NCBI RefSeq assembly: GCF_052119645.1
Contig: NZ_JBGQOM010000006.1
Coordinates: 248,001-312,000, forward strand
DNA length: 64,000 nt
Reading direction: 5' to 3'
Origin: Paraglaciecola sp030730205
GTDB taxonomy: Bacteria; Pseudomonadota; Gammaproteobacteria; Enterobacterales; Alteromonadaceae
A program made the translations under genes and the position numbers. Below the pieces are notes generated by a model. The model did not search any database. It was not told where the DNA came from and worked only from the letters and a program-made list of their open reading frames with translations. The first letter of the stretch is position 1. Every line of letters begins with the position of its first letter. Shown piece after piece: positions 1 through 9,700 of the stretch.

Positions 1-243
1 TTACTAAATAAAACGGGGCTTGATCAATTAGTTACTACCTTGGTTACTGCCACCGATGTTACTCACGGCAAACCCCATCCCGAAACCTTTTTAACGGTCG
101 CCCAATTATTGGGGGTAGATCCCGCTAAGTGCGTGGTGTTTGAAGATACCTTAATTGGCAAAGAAGCTGCTACTCGAGCCGGAATGGATTGTATTTTGGT
201 GTTAGATGGACAAATTCAACTAGAGAGACAAAGTCTGCTCTAG
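1..243 (+). CDS. HAD-superfamily sugar phosphatase, C-terminal part
   Basis: Open from the first base of the window to a TAG at 241-243, so the N-terminal nucleophile DxD region lies outside. The visible part has the C-terminal HAD signature: GKPHPETFL (motif III Lys region), then VVFEDTLIGKEAATRAGM (motif IV acidic pair plus the usual Gly/Ala/Gly-Met helix). This resembles the YqaB/beta-phosphoglucomutase subgroup, which dephosphorylates or isomerises small sugar phosphates in the cytoplasm. Its place just before an aldose epimerase and glycosidases fits sugar metabolism. The exact substrate cannot be inferred. Confidence 0.8.
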   Translation, partial: LLNKTGLDQLVTTLVTATDVTHGKPHPETFLTVAQLLGVDPAKCVVFEDTLIGKEAATRAGMDCILVLDGQIQLERQSLL

Positions 244-341
244 GCTTGATTACGTGCTATTGACTGGTCAGTTTATTTTATTTTTATCAAGACTAATTAA
301 TTGCCTTACTAAATTATAAAAACCTTACTACAGGATAAATT

Positions 342-1580
342 ATGTCTCAGACCTTATTAAGCAAACACCACACTAGCCCTCTTGTTTCAAAAATATTATG
401 CATGCGTGCACTTACTGTCGCTCTGGCGGCTTTATTTCTAAGTGGTTGCAATCCTGCTGGGCAAAGTACCAGCCAGACATCAAGTGAAAAAACAGCCGTA
501 ATGGAACAAACAATGAAAAGTACAAAATTTTCCGCTACTAGCAAGCCCTATGGGCAATTAGCCGATGGTACCCAAGTGGACATGATCACCTTAAGTAATC
601 CCAATGGCATTGAAGTGGATGTGATCAGTTACGGCGGGATTATTACGCGTTTATTAACCCCAGATGCACAAGGCCAGTTGGGCGATATCGTCTTAGGTTT
701 TGACAATCTTGACGATTATGTGAGTGCCAGCCCCTATTTTGGCGCTTTGATTGGTCGTTATGGAAATCGTATTGCCAATGGCCGTTTTACCTTAAATGGT
801 GAAACCTATCAACTAGATACTAATGACGGAGCTAACCATTTACACGGTGGGGTGCAAGGTTTTGACAAAAAAGTATGGGCTATGAAACCCTTTACCACAG
901 CTAACAGCGCCGGAATTGTCTTAACCTTAAATAGCCCAGATGACGACCAAGGTTACCCCGGTAATTTAGCCGTCGAAGTGACCTATGAACTGACTGCTGA
1001 TAATCAGTTAGATATGCGCTTTAAAGCCAACACTGATAAAGCCACAGTGGTTAACTTAACCCAACACACTTATTTTAATTTGGCGGGCAAAGGCGACATT
1101 CTTGCTCACCAGATGCAAATCAATAGCGCTACTCTTACTCCCGTTGGCGCAGGTTTGATCCCTACCGGTGAATTAAGCTCGGTCGAAGGCACACCTTTTG
1201 ATTTTCGTGCACCTAAAGCCATTGGCCAAGATATAGGCGCTGATGATGAGCAACTGGCTTTGGGCTTGGGTTATGACCACAACTACGTATTAAAAGCAGC
1301 GCCAAGTGATGAACTTGTGTTAGCGGCGACAGTGAGTGAGCTGACTACTGGCCGTGTATTAGAAGTGTGGAGTGAAGAGCCCTCAGTACAGTTTTACTCG
1401 GGTAACTTTTTGGATGGTACTTTACAGGGCAAAGGCCGTACTTTTGGTTTTCGCAGCGGTTTTTGTTTAGAGCCGCAGCACAATCCAGATTCGCCGAATC
1501 AGCCACAATTCCCAAGCACCACTTTGTTGCCAGAAGATACTTATCAAACTCGCATCGTTTATCGTTTTGCGACTAAATAA
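342..1580 (+). CDS. Aldose 1-epimerase (GalM family), predicted lipoprotein
   Basis: Interconverts alpha and beta anomers of free aldoses. After a basic, hydrophobic N-terminus with a lipobox (LFLSGC), the mature protein carries GalM signatures: GGIITRLLTPD, GRYGNRIANGRF, NHLHGG (catalytic His region), LTQHTYFNLAG (second catalytic His) and a C-terminal LEPQHNPDSPN containing the catalytic Glu. AGGA lies about 6 nt before the ATG at 342; an internal Met at 402 would give a more typical short lipoprotein signal but has no ribosome-binding site. A periplasmic or outer-membrane epimerase suits mutarotation of arabinose or galactose released outside the cytoplasm. It is followed after 35 bp by the GH97 gene, probably in one operon. 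Confidence 0.9.
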   Translation: MSQTLLSKHHTSPLVSKILCMRALTVALAALFLSGCNPAGQSTSQTSSEKTAVMEQTMKSTKFSATSKPYGQLADGTQVDMITLSNPNGIEVDVISYGGIITRLLTPDAQGQLGDIVLGFDNLDDYVSASPYFGALIGRYGNRIANGRFTLNGETYQLDTNDGANHLHGGVQGFDKKVWAMKPFTTANSAGIVLTLNSPDDDQGYPGNLAVEVTYELTADNQLDMRFKANTDKATVVNLTQHTYFNLAGKGDILAHQMQINSATLTPVGAGLIPTGELSSVEGTPFDFRAPKAIGQDIGADDEQLALGLGYDHNYVLKAAPSDELVLAATVSELTTGRVLEVWSEEPSVQFYSGNFLDGTLQGKGRTFGFRSGFCLEPQHNPDSPNQPQFPSTTLLPEDTYQTRIVYRFATK

Positions 1581-1615
1581 TACGCATTAACAAAACTCAA
1601 ACGGGAGCAATAAAG

Positions 1616-3547
1616 ATGAAACTATGGGTCGCACTTTTATTGTCGACGTTTGTGTGTGGAACTCCGATGGCGCTCGCGGCGCCTCTGAGTAAAATCACTA
1701 GCCCAGACAATAATATTTCGGTCACCATTGATTTAGATGATGCGGGACAACTGAGTTATCAGTTGTTCCGTCAGCAACAGCCTGTGATGGAGCCTTCCGC
1801 TTTGGGGATAAGCCTGCATAACACTGATTTTACTCATGATTTGAGCTTGGTGAGCAAGTCGTCGCTGGAAACCATTCGCGAACATTATTCATTAAAAACC
1901 GGCAAAGCCAGTGAAATTGATTATGTAGCTAAAGAGCAGAGATTGCATTTCCGTAATGCGGCATCCCATCCTGTGGCATTGGTACTGCGGGTATCCAACG
2001 ATGGTTTGGCCTTTCGTTATGAACTGGGTGGTGAGTCGCAAGATATACGGGTGGTGATGTCGGAGGCCAGTAGTTTTAACTTTTATGCCGACACTCAAGC
2101 CTGGTTGCAGCCTAAGTCGGTGGTTAAGTCGGGTTGGATGCAAACTAACCCTTCTTATGAAGAAAGTTATGAAATGGCCATGCCAGTCGGTACTGCCTCA
2201 CCCACTCAAGCGGGTTGGATATATCCGGCCTTATTTCACTACAAAGATACTTGGATTGCTATCTCGGAAGCGGGCATGGATGGTCATTATAGTGGCACAA
2301 ACCTAGCCCAAAACAGCCCAAGTGGTAATTATCAGATCCGTATGCCCCAAGCCGGCGAAGTGACCACCAATGGCGCCTTACTATCCCAAGCTAAACTGCC
2401 GTTTAATTCGCCTTGGCGGATTATCGCAGTGGGCACTTTGGCACAAGTGTATGCCTCAACCTTAGGCACCGATTTAGCCTTGCCTGAAGTTGAGGGAGAC
2501 TTTGACTTTGTGAAACCCGGCATTGCAGCATGGAGTTGGGGTTTACTTAAAGATGACGCCACTGTGTATCCGGTGCAAAAAGAATTTATCGATTACGCCG
2601 CGACTATGCACTGGCCCTATGTGCTAGTGGATGCCGATTGGGATGTGAAAATTGGTTACGACAAAATTGCTGAATTAGTGCAGTATGCGGCAACTAAAAA
2701 TGTGGCTCTGTTGCTGTGGTACAACTCATCAGGCGCATGGAACGACACGGTTTACACCCCAAAAAGTCGTTTATTGACTCGAGCCGATCGTCGTGCTGAG
2801 TTTGCGCGTATTCACCAAATGGGTATTCGTGGCATTAAAGTGGACTTTTTCCCTGGCGATGGCCAATCAGCCATGCATTACTATCAAGATATACTCGCCG
2901 ATGCGGCGGATTTTAAGCTGATGGTTAATTTTCATGGCGCGACTTTACCCCGCGGTATGCAGCGCACTTATCCAAATTTTTTAACCTCGGAAGCCATCAA
3001 AGGTTTTGAAATGATCACCTTTGATCAAAAAACCGCCAATGCTGAAGCTAGCCACGCCACGACCATCCCTTTTACTCGCAACTTGTTTGATCCTATGGAT
3101 TTTACGCCCATGGTGTTGGGTGATATTCCCAATATTGAACGCAAGACCACTAACGGTTTTCAGTTAGCACTACCGGTGATATTTACCTCTGGTATCCAGC
3201 ATTTGGTCACCACGCCCGAGCAAATGTCGCAGGTCCCTGACTATGTCAAAACCTATTTGCAAAACATACCTGGTCAATGGGATGAAAGTCGCTTGTTAGA
3301 TGGTATTCCCGGCAAGCTCGTGGTGATCGCCAGACGCGCAGGGAACACGTGGTATGTGGCGGCCATCAACGGTGAAGATAAGGCAAAAGCATTGCAACTG
3401 GATTTAGTCTTTATGGGCAAGCAACAGGGCAATATGCTTAGTGATGGCCCTTTGCCACGTAGCATGGTTGAGACTGACATCGACAGCAAACAAACCGCCT
3501 TTGCCCTGCCAGCGTCGGCTGGATTTGTATTAGTTTTTAATAAATAG
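1616..3547 (+). CDS. Glycoside hydrolase family 97 (retaining type)
   Basis: Secreted GH97 enzyme of 643 aa. A signal peptide (about residues 1-21, cleavage after ALA) precedes the N-terminal beta-sandwich domain; a TIM-barrel begins near residue 300 (GIAAWSWGLLKDDA, YVLVDADWD, VALLLWYNSSGAWND) and a small C-terminal beta domain follows. The motif GIKVDFFPGDGQ puts an Asp (D410) where retaining GH97 enzymes have their nucleophile; inverting SusB-type enzymes use Glu bases elsewhere. Retaining GH97 members are alpha-galactosidases or beta-L-arabinopyranosidases. In this arabinan locus removal of terminal arabinopyranose or galactose is the natural inference, not proven. RBS GGGAG is at about 1602-1606. 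The GH43 lipoprotein gene follows after 14 bp. Confidence 0.92.
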   Translation: MKLWVALLLSTFVCGTPMALAAPLSKITSPDNNISVTIDLDDAGQLSYQLFRQQQPVMEPSALGISLHNTDFTHDLSLVSKSSLETIREHYSLKTGKASEIDYVAKEQRLHFRNAASHPVALVLRVSNDGLAFRYELGGESQDIRVVMSEASSFNFYADTQAWLQPKSVVKSGWMQTNPSYEESYEMAMPVGTASPTQAGWIYPALFHYKDTWIAISEAGMDGHYSGTNLAQNSPSGNYQIRMPQAGEVTTNGALLSQAKLPFNSPWRIIAVGTLAQVYASTLGTDLALPEVEGDFDFVKPGIAAWSWGLLKDDATVYPVQKEFIDYAATMHWPYVLVDADWDVKIGYDKIAELVQYAATKNVALLLWYNSSGAWNDTVYTPKSRLLTRADRRAEFARIHQMGIRGIKVDFFPGDGQSAMHYYQDILADAADFKLMVNFHGATLPRGMQRTYPNFLTSEAIKGFEMITFDQKTANAEASHATTIPFTRNLFDPMDFTPMVLGDIPNIERKTTNGFQLALPVIFTSGIQHLVTTPEQMSQVPDYVKTYLQNIPGQWDESRLLDGIPGKLVVIARRAGNTWYVAAINGEDKAKALQLDLVFMGKQQGNMLSDGPLPRSMVETDIDSKQTAFALPASAGFVLVFNK

Positions 3548-3561
3548 TAGATAGGGATCCC

Positions 3562-5454
3562 ATGAGAAATTGCATGAAAACCTTTAGTCAGTTGGCCGTA
3601 ATAACACTAATTCTTGCTGTGACTGCCTGTAGTATTAATGAGGGAAAACACGCTGAAAAAGCGGGGGCGCCACAAAAAGGCAGCTTTACTAATCCGCTGT
3701 TTCCCAATGGAGCCGATCCTTGGTTGGAATATTGGGATGGTAATTATTATCTGACCACCACTACCTGGACATCAGAATTGGTGATGCGTAAATCGCCTAC
3801 CTTAGCTGGCCTTGCCACTGCGGTTCCTATTAATGTGTGGTCGGCCACCGAAGCCCAGCGTTGCTGCAATTTTTGGGCCTTTGAGTTTCACCGTTTAAAA
3901 GGACCAAAAGGCTACCGCTGGTACATGATGTATACCGCGGGTCAAGACGGTACCTTGGATCACCAGCATCTTAATGTACTCGAAAGTGCCGGTGACGACC
4001 CTATGGGCCCCTATGAATATAAAGGTGCCATGATGCCGGATGTATGGAACATCGACGGTAATTACCTGCAACTAAAAGACAAACTTTATCTGATTTACTC
4101 CCAATGGCAGGGTGATGAGCAACGTAATTTGATTGCAGAAATGGATACACCTTGGAGTCTCAAGGCGGATACCAAACACGTGGTATTAACCAGACCTGTA
4201 TTAGAGTGGGAAATAAGTGAACGTAAAGTCACCGAGGGCGCTGAAATTTTGCAGCACAATGGTCGCACCTTCATGACCTACTCAGGTAGTTTTTGTGATA
4301 CGCCAGACTACAAACTGGGTTTATTAGAATTGGTGGGCGATGATCCTATGGTTGCAGCCAATTGGCAAAAGTCAGAAAAACCGGTTTTTGAGCGCACCGA
4401 GACCGTGTTTGGCCCTGGCCATAATGGCTTTTTTACCTCGCCGGACGGCACAGAAGACTGGTTGGTTTATCATGCTAATGCCTTGGAAACCGAAGGTTGT
4501 GGTGCTTCACGCTCCCTGCGCGCGCAAAAGTTTACTTGGCATGAGGACGGCACGCCCAATTTTGGCAAACCCATTACACCGGGTGTGATAGTTGCCCCAC
4601 CTTCTGGTGAAGATGGTCCCTTAGAAACCATAGTTCAGGGTCAGACCTATTCCTTAGTTAACGCTACATCACAAAAGTGTTTGGATGTTGGTCCGAGTTT
4701 TGCCCTACAGGGCCAGTGTGCTGCCAGTAATAACGACTGGGTGCTGGACTCAACTACAGAAGGCTTTTACCGCTTAGCTAAACGTAATAGCAGACAATTT
4801 TTAGACCTTGCCCAATGTGAGGCCAAAGAAGGCGTGAATACCCAACTCTCACCTTGGCATAATAATTATTGTCAGCAATGGCAGCTTAAAGCCGCGGACG
4901 ATGGTTTAGTCACTATTACCAATCGCGCCACAGGTTTAAATTTGTCGCTGGCTAATTGCTCAAGTGACCTTGGTCACGCAGTGCAACAAAATACCAATAC
5001 TGAGTGCCAACAATGGCGTTTACAGGCTACTGGTGAAATGGCGATACTCAGTCAGCAAAGTGGCAAGGCCTTATCCATCGGCCAAAGCCCAGCTGAATTT
5101 GCCAGTAATGTTGAACAAAGTGCTTGGACCAATAACACCAATCAAATCTGGCAGATGACGGCCACAGAAGCAGGTTTTATGCAGCTTAAAAACAAAAATG
5201 CGCCACATTTGTGTGTGGGCATTGCTGATAATGCTGTGGTGCCAGGCGCTAACGTTGAGTTACAGCAATGCGTGGCACCAACCGCTCAATGGCGTATGCA
5301 ACCGGTTAATGGTGGTGGCTTTAATTTGATTAACCGTTATAGCAAGCAGGCGATGAACTTAGCCAATTGTGGTTTAGCGCAGGGGACTAATATCGCTCAG
5401 GCTCCTTTGCTCGATAATAACTGTCAGGTGTTTCACTTACGCGCAACTCACTAA
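3562..5454 (+). CDS. GH43 arabinofuranosidase-like lipoprotein with two ricin-type beta-trefoil domains
   Basis: 630-aa lipoprotein (lipobox LAVTAC). Residues about 40-350 form a five-bladed GH43 domain: base Asp in NGADPWLEYWDG, pKa-modulating Asp in WNIDGNYL, acid Glu in VTEGAEI. FGPGHNGFF is also present in the two other GH43 proteins of the window that begin with a QRADP base motif. The remaining ~270 residues are two RICIN/CBM13-like beta-trefoils with QxW motifs (QQWQL, QQWRL, QIWQM, AQWRM), probably for binding galactose- or arabinose-containing polymer. RBS AGGGA lies just before the ATG. This is the last gene of the forward cluster and is followed by a strong terminator. The likely substrate is arabinan or arabinan side chains; the subfamily cannot be fixed by eye. 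Confidence 0.9.
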   Translation: MRNCMKTFSQLAVITLILAVTACSINEGKHAEKAGAPQKGSFTNPLFPNGADPWLEYWDGNYYLTTTTWTSELVMRKSPTLAGLATAVPINVWSATEAQRCCNFWAFEFHRLKGPKGYRWYMMYTAGQDGTLDHQHLNVLESAGDDPMGPYEYKGAMMPDVWNIDGNYLQLKDKLYLIYSQWQGDEQRNLIAEMDTPWSLKADTKHVVLTRPVLEWEISERKVTEGAEILQHNGRTFMTYSGSFCDTPDYKLGLLELVGDDPMVAANWQKSEKPVFERTETVFGPGHNGFFTSPDGTEDWLVYHANALETEGCGASRSLRAQKFTWHEDGTPNFGKPITPGVIVAPPSGEDGPLETIVQGQTYSLVNATSQKCLDVGPSFALQGQCAASNNDWVLDSTTEGFYRLAKRNSRQFLDLAQCEAKEGVNTQLSPWHNNYCQQWQLKAADDGLVTITNRATGLNLSLANCSSDLGHAVQQNTNTECQQWRLQATGEMAILSQQSGKALSIGQSPAEFASNVEQSAWTNNTNQIWQMTATEAGFMQLKNKNAPHLCVGIADNAVVPGANVELQQCVAPTAQWRMQPVNGGGFNLINRYSKQAMNLANCGLAQGTNIAQAPLLDNNCQVFHLRATH

Positions 5455-5478
5455 ACTCTCTGGTTAATGAGCAAAAGG

Positions 5479-5504
5479 AAGCCCGGCAAGTGCTGGGCTT
5501 TTTT
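5479..5504. terminator. Rho-independent terminator between convergent genes
   Basis: Ten-base arms AAGCCCGGCA and TGCTGGGCTT (5479-5488, 5491-5500) with one mismatched pair, followed by a T run. It lies between the forward GH43/ricin gene and the reverse GH43 gene. Confidence 0.9.
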
Positions 5505-5532
5505 ATCTCAATGGAATAGCAAATTAGAAGGT

Positions 5533-6480
5533 TTAGTTAATACCTTCGCTGGTCATAATTATCCGTTTTAGGCTGCCATCGGCATTGTAGTTCAGGGCGT
5601 CGATGGCAACTGAGCGACGGAAACGTCCACCACTAGGCTGACCATTAAGCGGTGGCACAGCGCCAGTGTGGTAAATAAAATAAGACTTACCTTTGAATTC
5701 AATTATGGACTGGTGATTGGTTTCACTGTTACCCGCTATTTCATTCAGAATACCTTTATATTCCCACGGGCCGTGAATGCTTTTGCTCATGGCGTAACAG
5801 ATCTTTTCTGGAAATTCACAGGCGTAAGACAAATAATAATTGTCGTCTTTTTTGTGCACCCAAGCCGCTTCGGTAAACTTGGGTAAATCTAATGTTTTAA
5901 TCTCACCATCGAGTTCGATCATATTGTCTTTGAGCTTGACGTATTTAGGCATTAAGTTGCCAAAAAACATATACACATCGCCGTTTTCTTCAATGTAAAT
6001 CGCCGGATCAATATCGTCCCAGTCGTTGGGAGTTTGTTTGGTCATGTCGTCAGTGACGAGAGCCTTGCCTAGGGCATCTTTAAACGGCCCTGTTGGCGAG
6101 TCGGATACGGCAACTCCGATGGCAAAACCAGGTTTGTCATCTTTATGGCGCACTGTGGTGTAAAAGTAATATTTGCCCTTTCGTTTAACCATGTGAGCCG
6201 CCCAAGCTTCACCTTTAGCCCAGCTAAAATCAGTGGCTTGCATAATAGCTCCATGGGGCGTCCAGTGTTTCATGTCTTTAGAGGAAAACACTAACCAGTC
6301 ATGCATTTCAAAAAACACATTATTGTCTTTGGCTTCATCATGGCCGGTATATAAATACACGGTATCACCGTCTACCAAAGCTGCAGGATCGGCAGTAAAT
6401 ACATCAACAAATAATGGGTTTTGTGCGGCCACTGCACTGCTTAATAATAAGGTCGCAGCGGATAAATAAGACTTAAACAT
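5533..6480 (-). CDS. Secreted glycoside hydrolase family 43
   Basis: 315-aa GH43 enzyme with a signal peptide (FKSYLSAATLLLSSAVAA). The catalytic triad is visible: FTADPAALVDGD (base Asp), WDDIDPAIYI (second Asp) and KFTEAAWVHK (acid Glu), with the NHQSIIEF and GGRFRRSV C-terminal motifs of xylosidase/arabinofuranosidase-type GH43. I chose the Met at 6480 because AAGGAA lies 6 nt upstream; the more upstream Met (6501) has no RBS and spoils the signal peptide. The gene is transcribed away from the large GH43/LamG gene, from an intergenic region carrying a FadR-type palindrome. The product is probably an exo-acting enzyme on arabino- or xylo-oligosaccharides in the periplasm. Confidence 0.88.
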   Translation of the reverse strand: MFKSYLSAATLLLSSAVAAQNPLFVDVFTADPAALVDGDTVYLYTGHDEAKDNNVFFEMHDWLVFSSKDMKHWTPHGAIMQATDFSWAKGEAWAAHMVKRKGKYYFYTTVRHKDDKPGFAIGVAVSDSPTGPFKDALGKALVTDDMTKQTPNDWDDIDPAIYIEENGDVYMFFGNLMPKYVKLKDNMIELDGEIKTLDLPKFTEAAWVHKKDDNYYLSYACEFPEKICYAMSKSIHGPWEYKGILNEIAGNSETNHQSIIEFKGKSYFIYHTGAVPPLNGQPSGGRFRRSVAIDALNYNADGSLKRIIMTSEGIN

Positions 6481-6790
6481 AATAATTCCTTGGTATTTCA
6501 CGTTTAGTTCAACTTACTGCAGCTTGGCTGCTTGTTTACCTTGCCAGTTCATCGCTAAGTCACGGAGAGCAAGCACTAAACCTGCGGCTTGTATTGGCAA
6601 ACGTAAGTCAATTGTTAAAAAAAACAATATTAATTGCATTGCTAGTTAATCTTATGTAAAAATGATTTTAAATACTATAGTAATATTGTATGACAAGATT
6701 GTTTTGTTGTAACTAGTCAATCACAGTTAATGCGATATACCCGACTCAACCTTGATAAGAATTCGGACACAACACATGAGGCAAACCAAA
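6481..6790. promoter_or_regulatory. Divergent promoter region of two GH43 genes with a GntR-type operator at 6683-6697
   Basis: AT-rich 310-bp region between divergent glycosidase genes. Positions 6683-6697 read ATATTGTATGACAAG, one base away from the ATATTGTATTACAAA site before the SSS symporter and nearly identical on the other strand to the site at 13705-13720. The FadR-family consensus (t.GTa.tAC) fits. I infer an operator for the GntR regulator at 32.2 kb. Confidence 0.55.
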
Positions 6791-9700
6791 ATGAAACTTA
6801 AAACAGCACTCTTTTTGAGTGGGATAATAGCAGTTTCAGGATGCGGTGGTTCAGGAGACGATAGTAATTCTCCTCCATCTTATACAGCACCTGGCAACCA
6901 AACCGCAGTCGATCCTAACGCGGGCATTTCCGACAGCAGCCAATACAACGATATCGGCGTACATGATCCCTCCATAGTGAAAGTTGACGGCACCTATTAT
7001 GTCTTTGGCTCCCACATGGCGGCGGCTAAGTCTACTGATTTGATGGGCTGGGAATACATTTCCAATTCAGTTGCAGATACGCCCTTGTTTAATACTTATG
7101 CCTCTGAAATCGCCGAAGGCATAGCCTGGACAGATGGTTTTGTTGGTAACTGGGCGGCCGATGTTATTCAGGCGCCAAACGGCAAGTTTTGGTTTTATTA
7201 CAATCACTGTGGTCAAGACAACCCTGACACTCCTGAGTTTGATGAGGTGTGCTGGAACCGTTCTTATTTAGGATTAGCTGTCTCTGATTCGGTTGAGGGC
7301 CCTTATACCAATCAAGGTGTGTTTTTACGCTCAGGGTATCGTGCGGGAGAATTAGACACTTATCCGGTGGATGGTGTGACTGCTTACAATCCTGCGGTAC
7401 ACCCTAATGCCATCGACCCCGCTGCATTTTACGATAAAAACGGCAATTTGTGGATGGTTTACGGTTCGTATTCTGGTGGAATTTTTGTATTAGCCATGGA
7501 CGAAACCACGGGCATGCCAGAAGCCGGACAAGGTTATGGCAAACATTTAGTGGGGGGTAACTACAACGCCATTGAAGGTAGTTTTGTTATTTATAGCCCA
7601 GACAGTGATTATTATTATTTGTTTTGGTCTGACGCGGGTTTTGCCGCTGATGGTGGTTACAACATTCGCGTAGCGCGTTCCCGCACTCCCGATGGCCCTT
7701 ATTTAGATGCCGCAGGCAATGACATGGTTAATGCCACTGTCGCCAACGAAATGGGTAACAAAATGTTGGGTAGTCATTTATGGGCCTCTGCCTTTGGCGA
7801 TCCATCAGCTCAATATGGTTACAACGCACCCGGTCATAATTCGGCTTCATATGATGAGCAACTAGGTAAATATTTGCTGTTTACCCATACTCGTTTTCCA
7901 CAAGAGGAAGGCCGTTACGACAATATTGAAGCTCACTCTGTGCGTGTGCACGAAATGTGGCTCAATAAAGACCAGTGGCTGGTGGTTTCCCCTCATCGTT
8001 ATGCGCCAGTAGACGGTGATAATGTGGTTGACCCTGCAGATTTAGCCGGTGACTACCGCCTGATCTTGCAAGGTAAAGACAGTAATGGTGATGAACATCA
8101 GTCGGTGTATGTGTCGCTAACTAATCAAGGCCGTTATATACAGGGTGATTTGAGTGGCGTGTATAAACTCTACAGTGATGAGCCCGGCAGAATTCGCCTT
8201 TCTATTGATGATGATACGAGCTACGAAGCCGTGGCTAAGTGGCAATGGAATGTAGAAGATCAACGTTTTGAAGTGGTTATTTCAGGTATGAGTGCTGCGG
8301 GTGAATCCTTCATGGCAGCTAAGTTACCCACTAAGTCGGTGGCGCAAATTGTAGATGATATTAATGCTGCCGTGGAGCAAACCTTTATCAATGAAGCTGA
8401 TCCTAGTCAAACCTTGGCTGTAAAACAAAGTCTTACTTTTCCTGCCACTGGCGCACGTGGAGCTCAGTTGACCTGGTCTTCTAATAAACCCCGTTATATA
8501 GCGGCAGATGGCACAGTCACTCGTCCTAATGTGGGTGAAGGAGATCAAACAGTTACTTTGACTGCCACTATTGACGTCTTGGGCCAAACCATGACAGTCA
8601 CTAAAGATGTCATCGTGGCCGAGCGTTCTACCTATAACCGTACTGCTTATTATCCCTTTGAAAACTCCTTAAGTGATAGTTCAATGCACTATGCCGACGC
8701 CATGGCGGCAACCAGTTTTGCGGGTGATTCACTGACCTCTGCAGTGTACATTGATGGCCAAGTGGGCAAAGCGGTTAATCTAGATGGTAGTTATGGGGTG
8801 TTATTACCTAATGACGTTATCGACAGTTACCAATACACAGTGTCATTTTGGCTAAATCAGAAAATGGCCGAGCAGTGGTTCCGCCCAGCCTTTTTTGCCG
8901 CACAGTCAGCTGATCCTGCTCGCTGGGCGAGTTTCCTGCCTAGAAGTTGGAATGGTGAGTTAATGTTATGGTCAAACTGGGTGGATGATAAAGGTAATGT
9001 ATCCTGGTTAGACGGTTTTAGCGGTGTGACTTATCCAGTCAATGAATGGCATCATGTGGCCTTTGCCGTAAAAAATGGCGCTTTCCAAATATACTATGAT
9101 GGGGTGCAAGTAGGTTCTGGTGCCAATTTGCGTGATATCTTCACCAATTCACCAGAAGGTACGATCATTACTCTAGGTCTTAATTTCTGGGATGCGCCTA
9201 CGGTTGCCGCTTACGATGAATTAACCATTTATGATGAAGCCCTCACCGCCGCTGAAGTTAAAGCCCTAGAAGTGGACCGTTTACCCGCCGAGCAACTGTT
9301 GAGTATTGCCCAGCAGGCCTTATATTTGGGTAACTTAGATTATGTCATTACCGATCTTGTATTGCCTTATTCTGGACCCTTTGCTTCGGCCTTAAGTTGG
9401 ACCTCGTCTAATACAACGGTGATTGATCCCACATCAGGTAAAGTCACCCGTCCAGTGCGTGGTGAGGCTGATGTCACTGTCACGTTGACCGCAACCATGA
9501 CTTTGGCTGGTGAATCTACCACTAAGGAATTTGTTGCCAAGGTTATTTCCAAGACACCTCCTGCACCTGTTGCCCGCTTTAGTTTTGAAGACAACCTAGA
9601 GGATTCAGTAGGTAACTTTAATGCGGGCGAGGCCGCGGATAAAACGGCCGAAATACCTTTGATTACTCCTACCGACAAAGTGGTGACTTATGCTGCTGGC

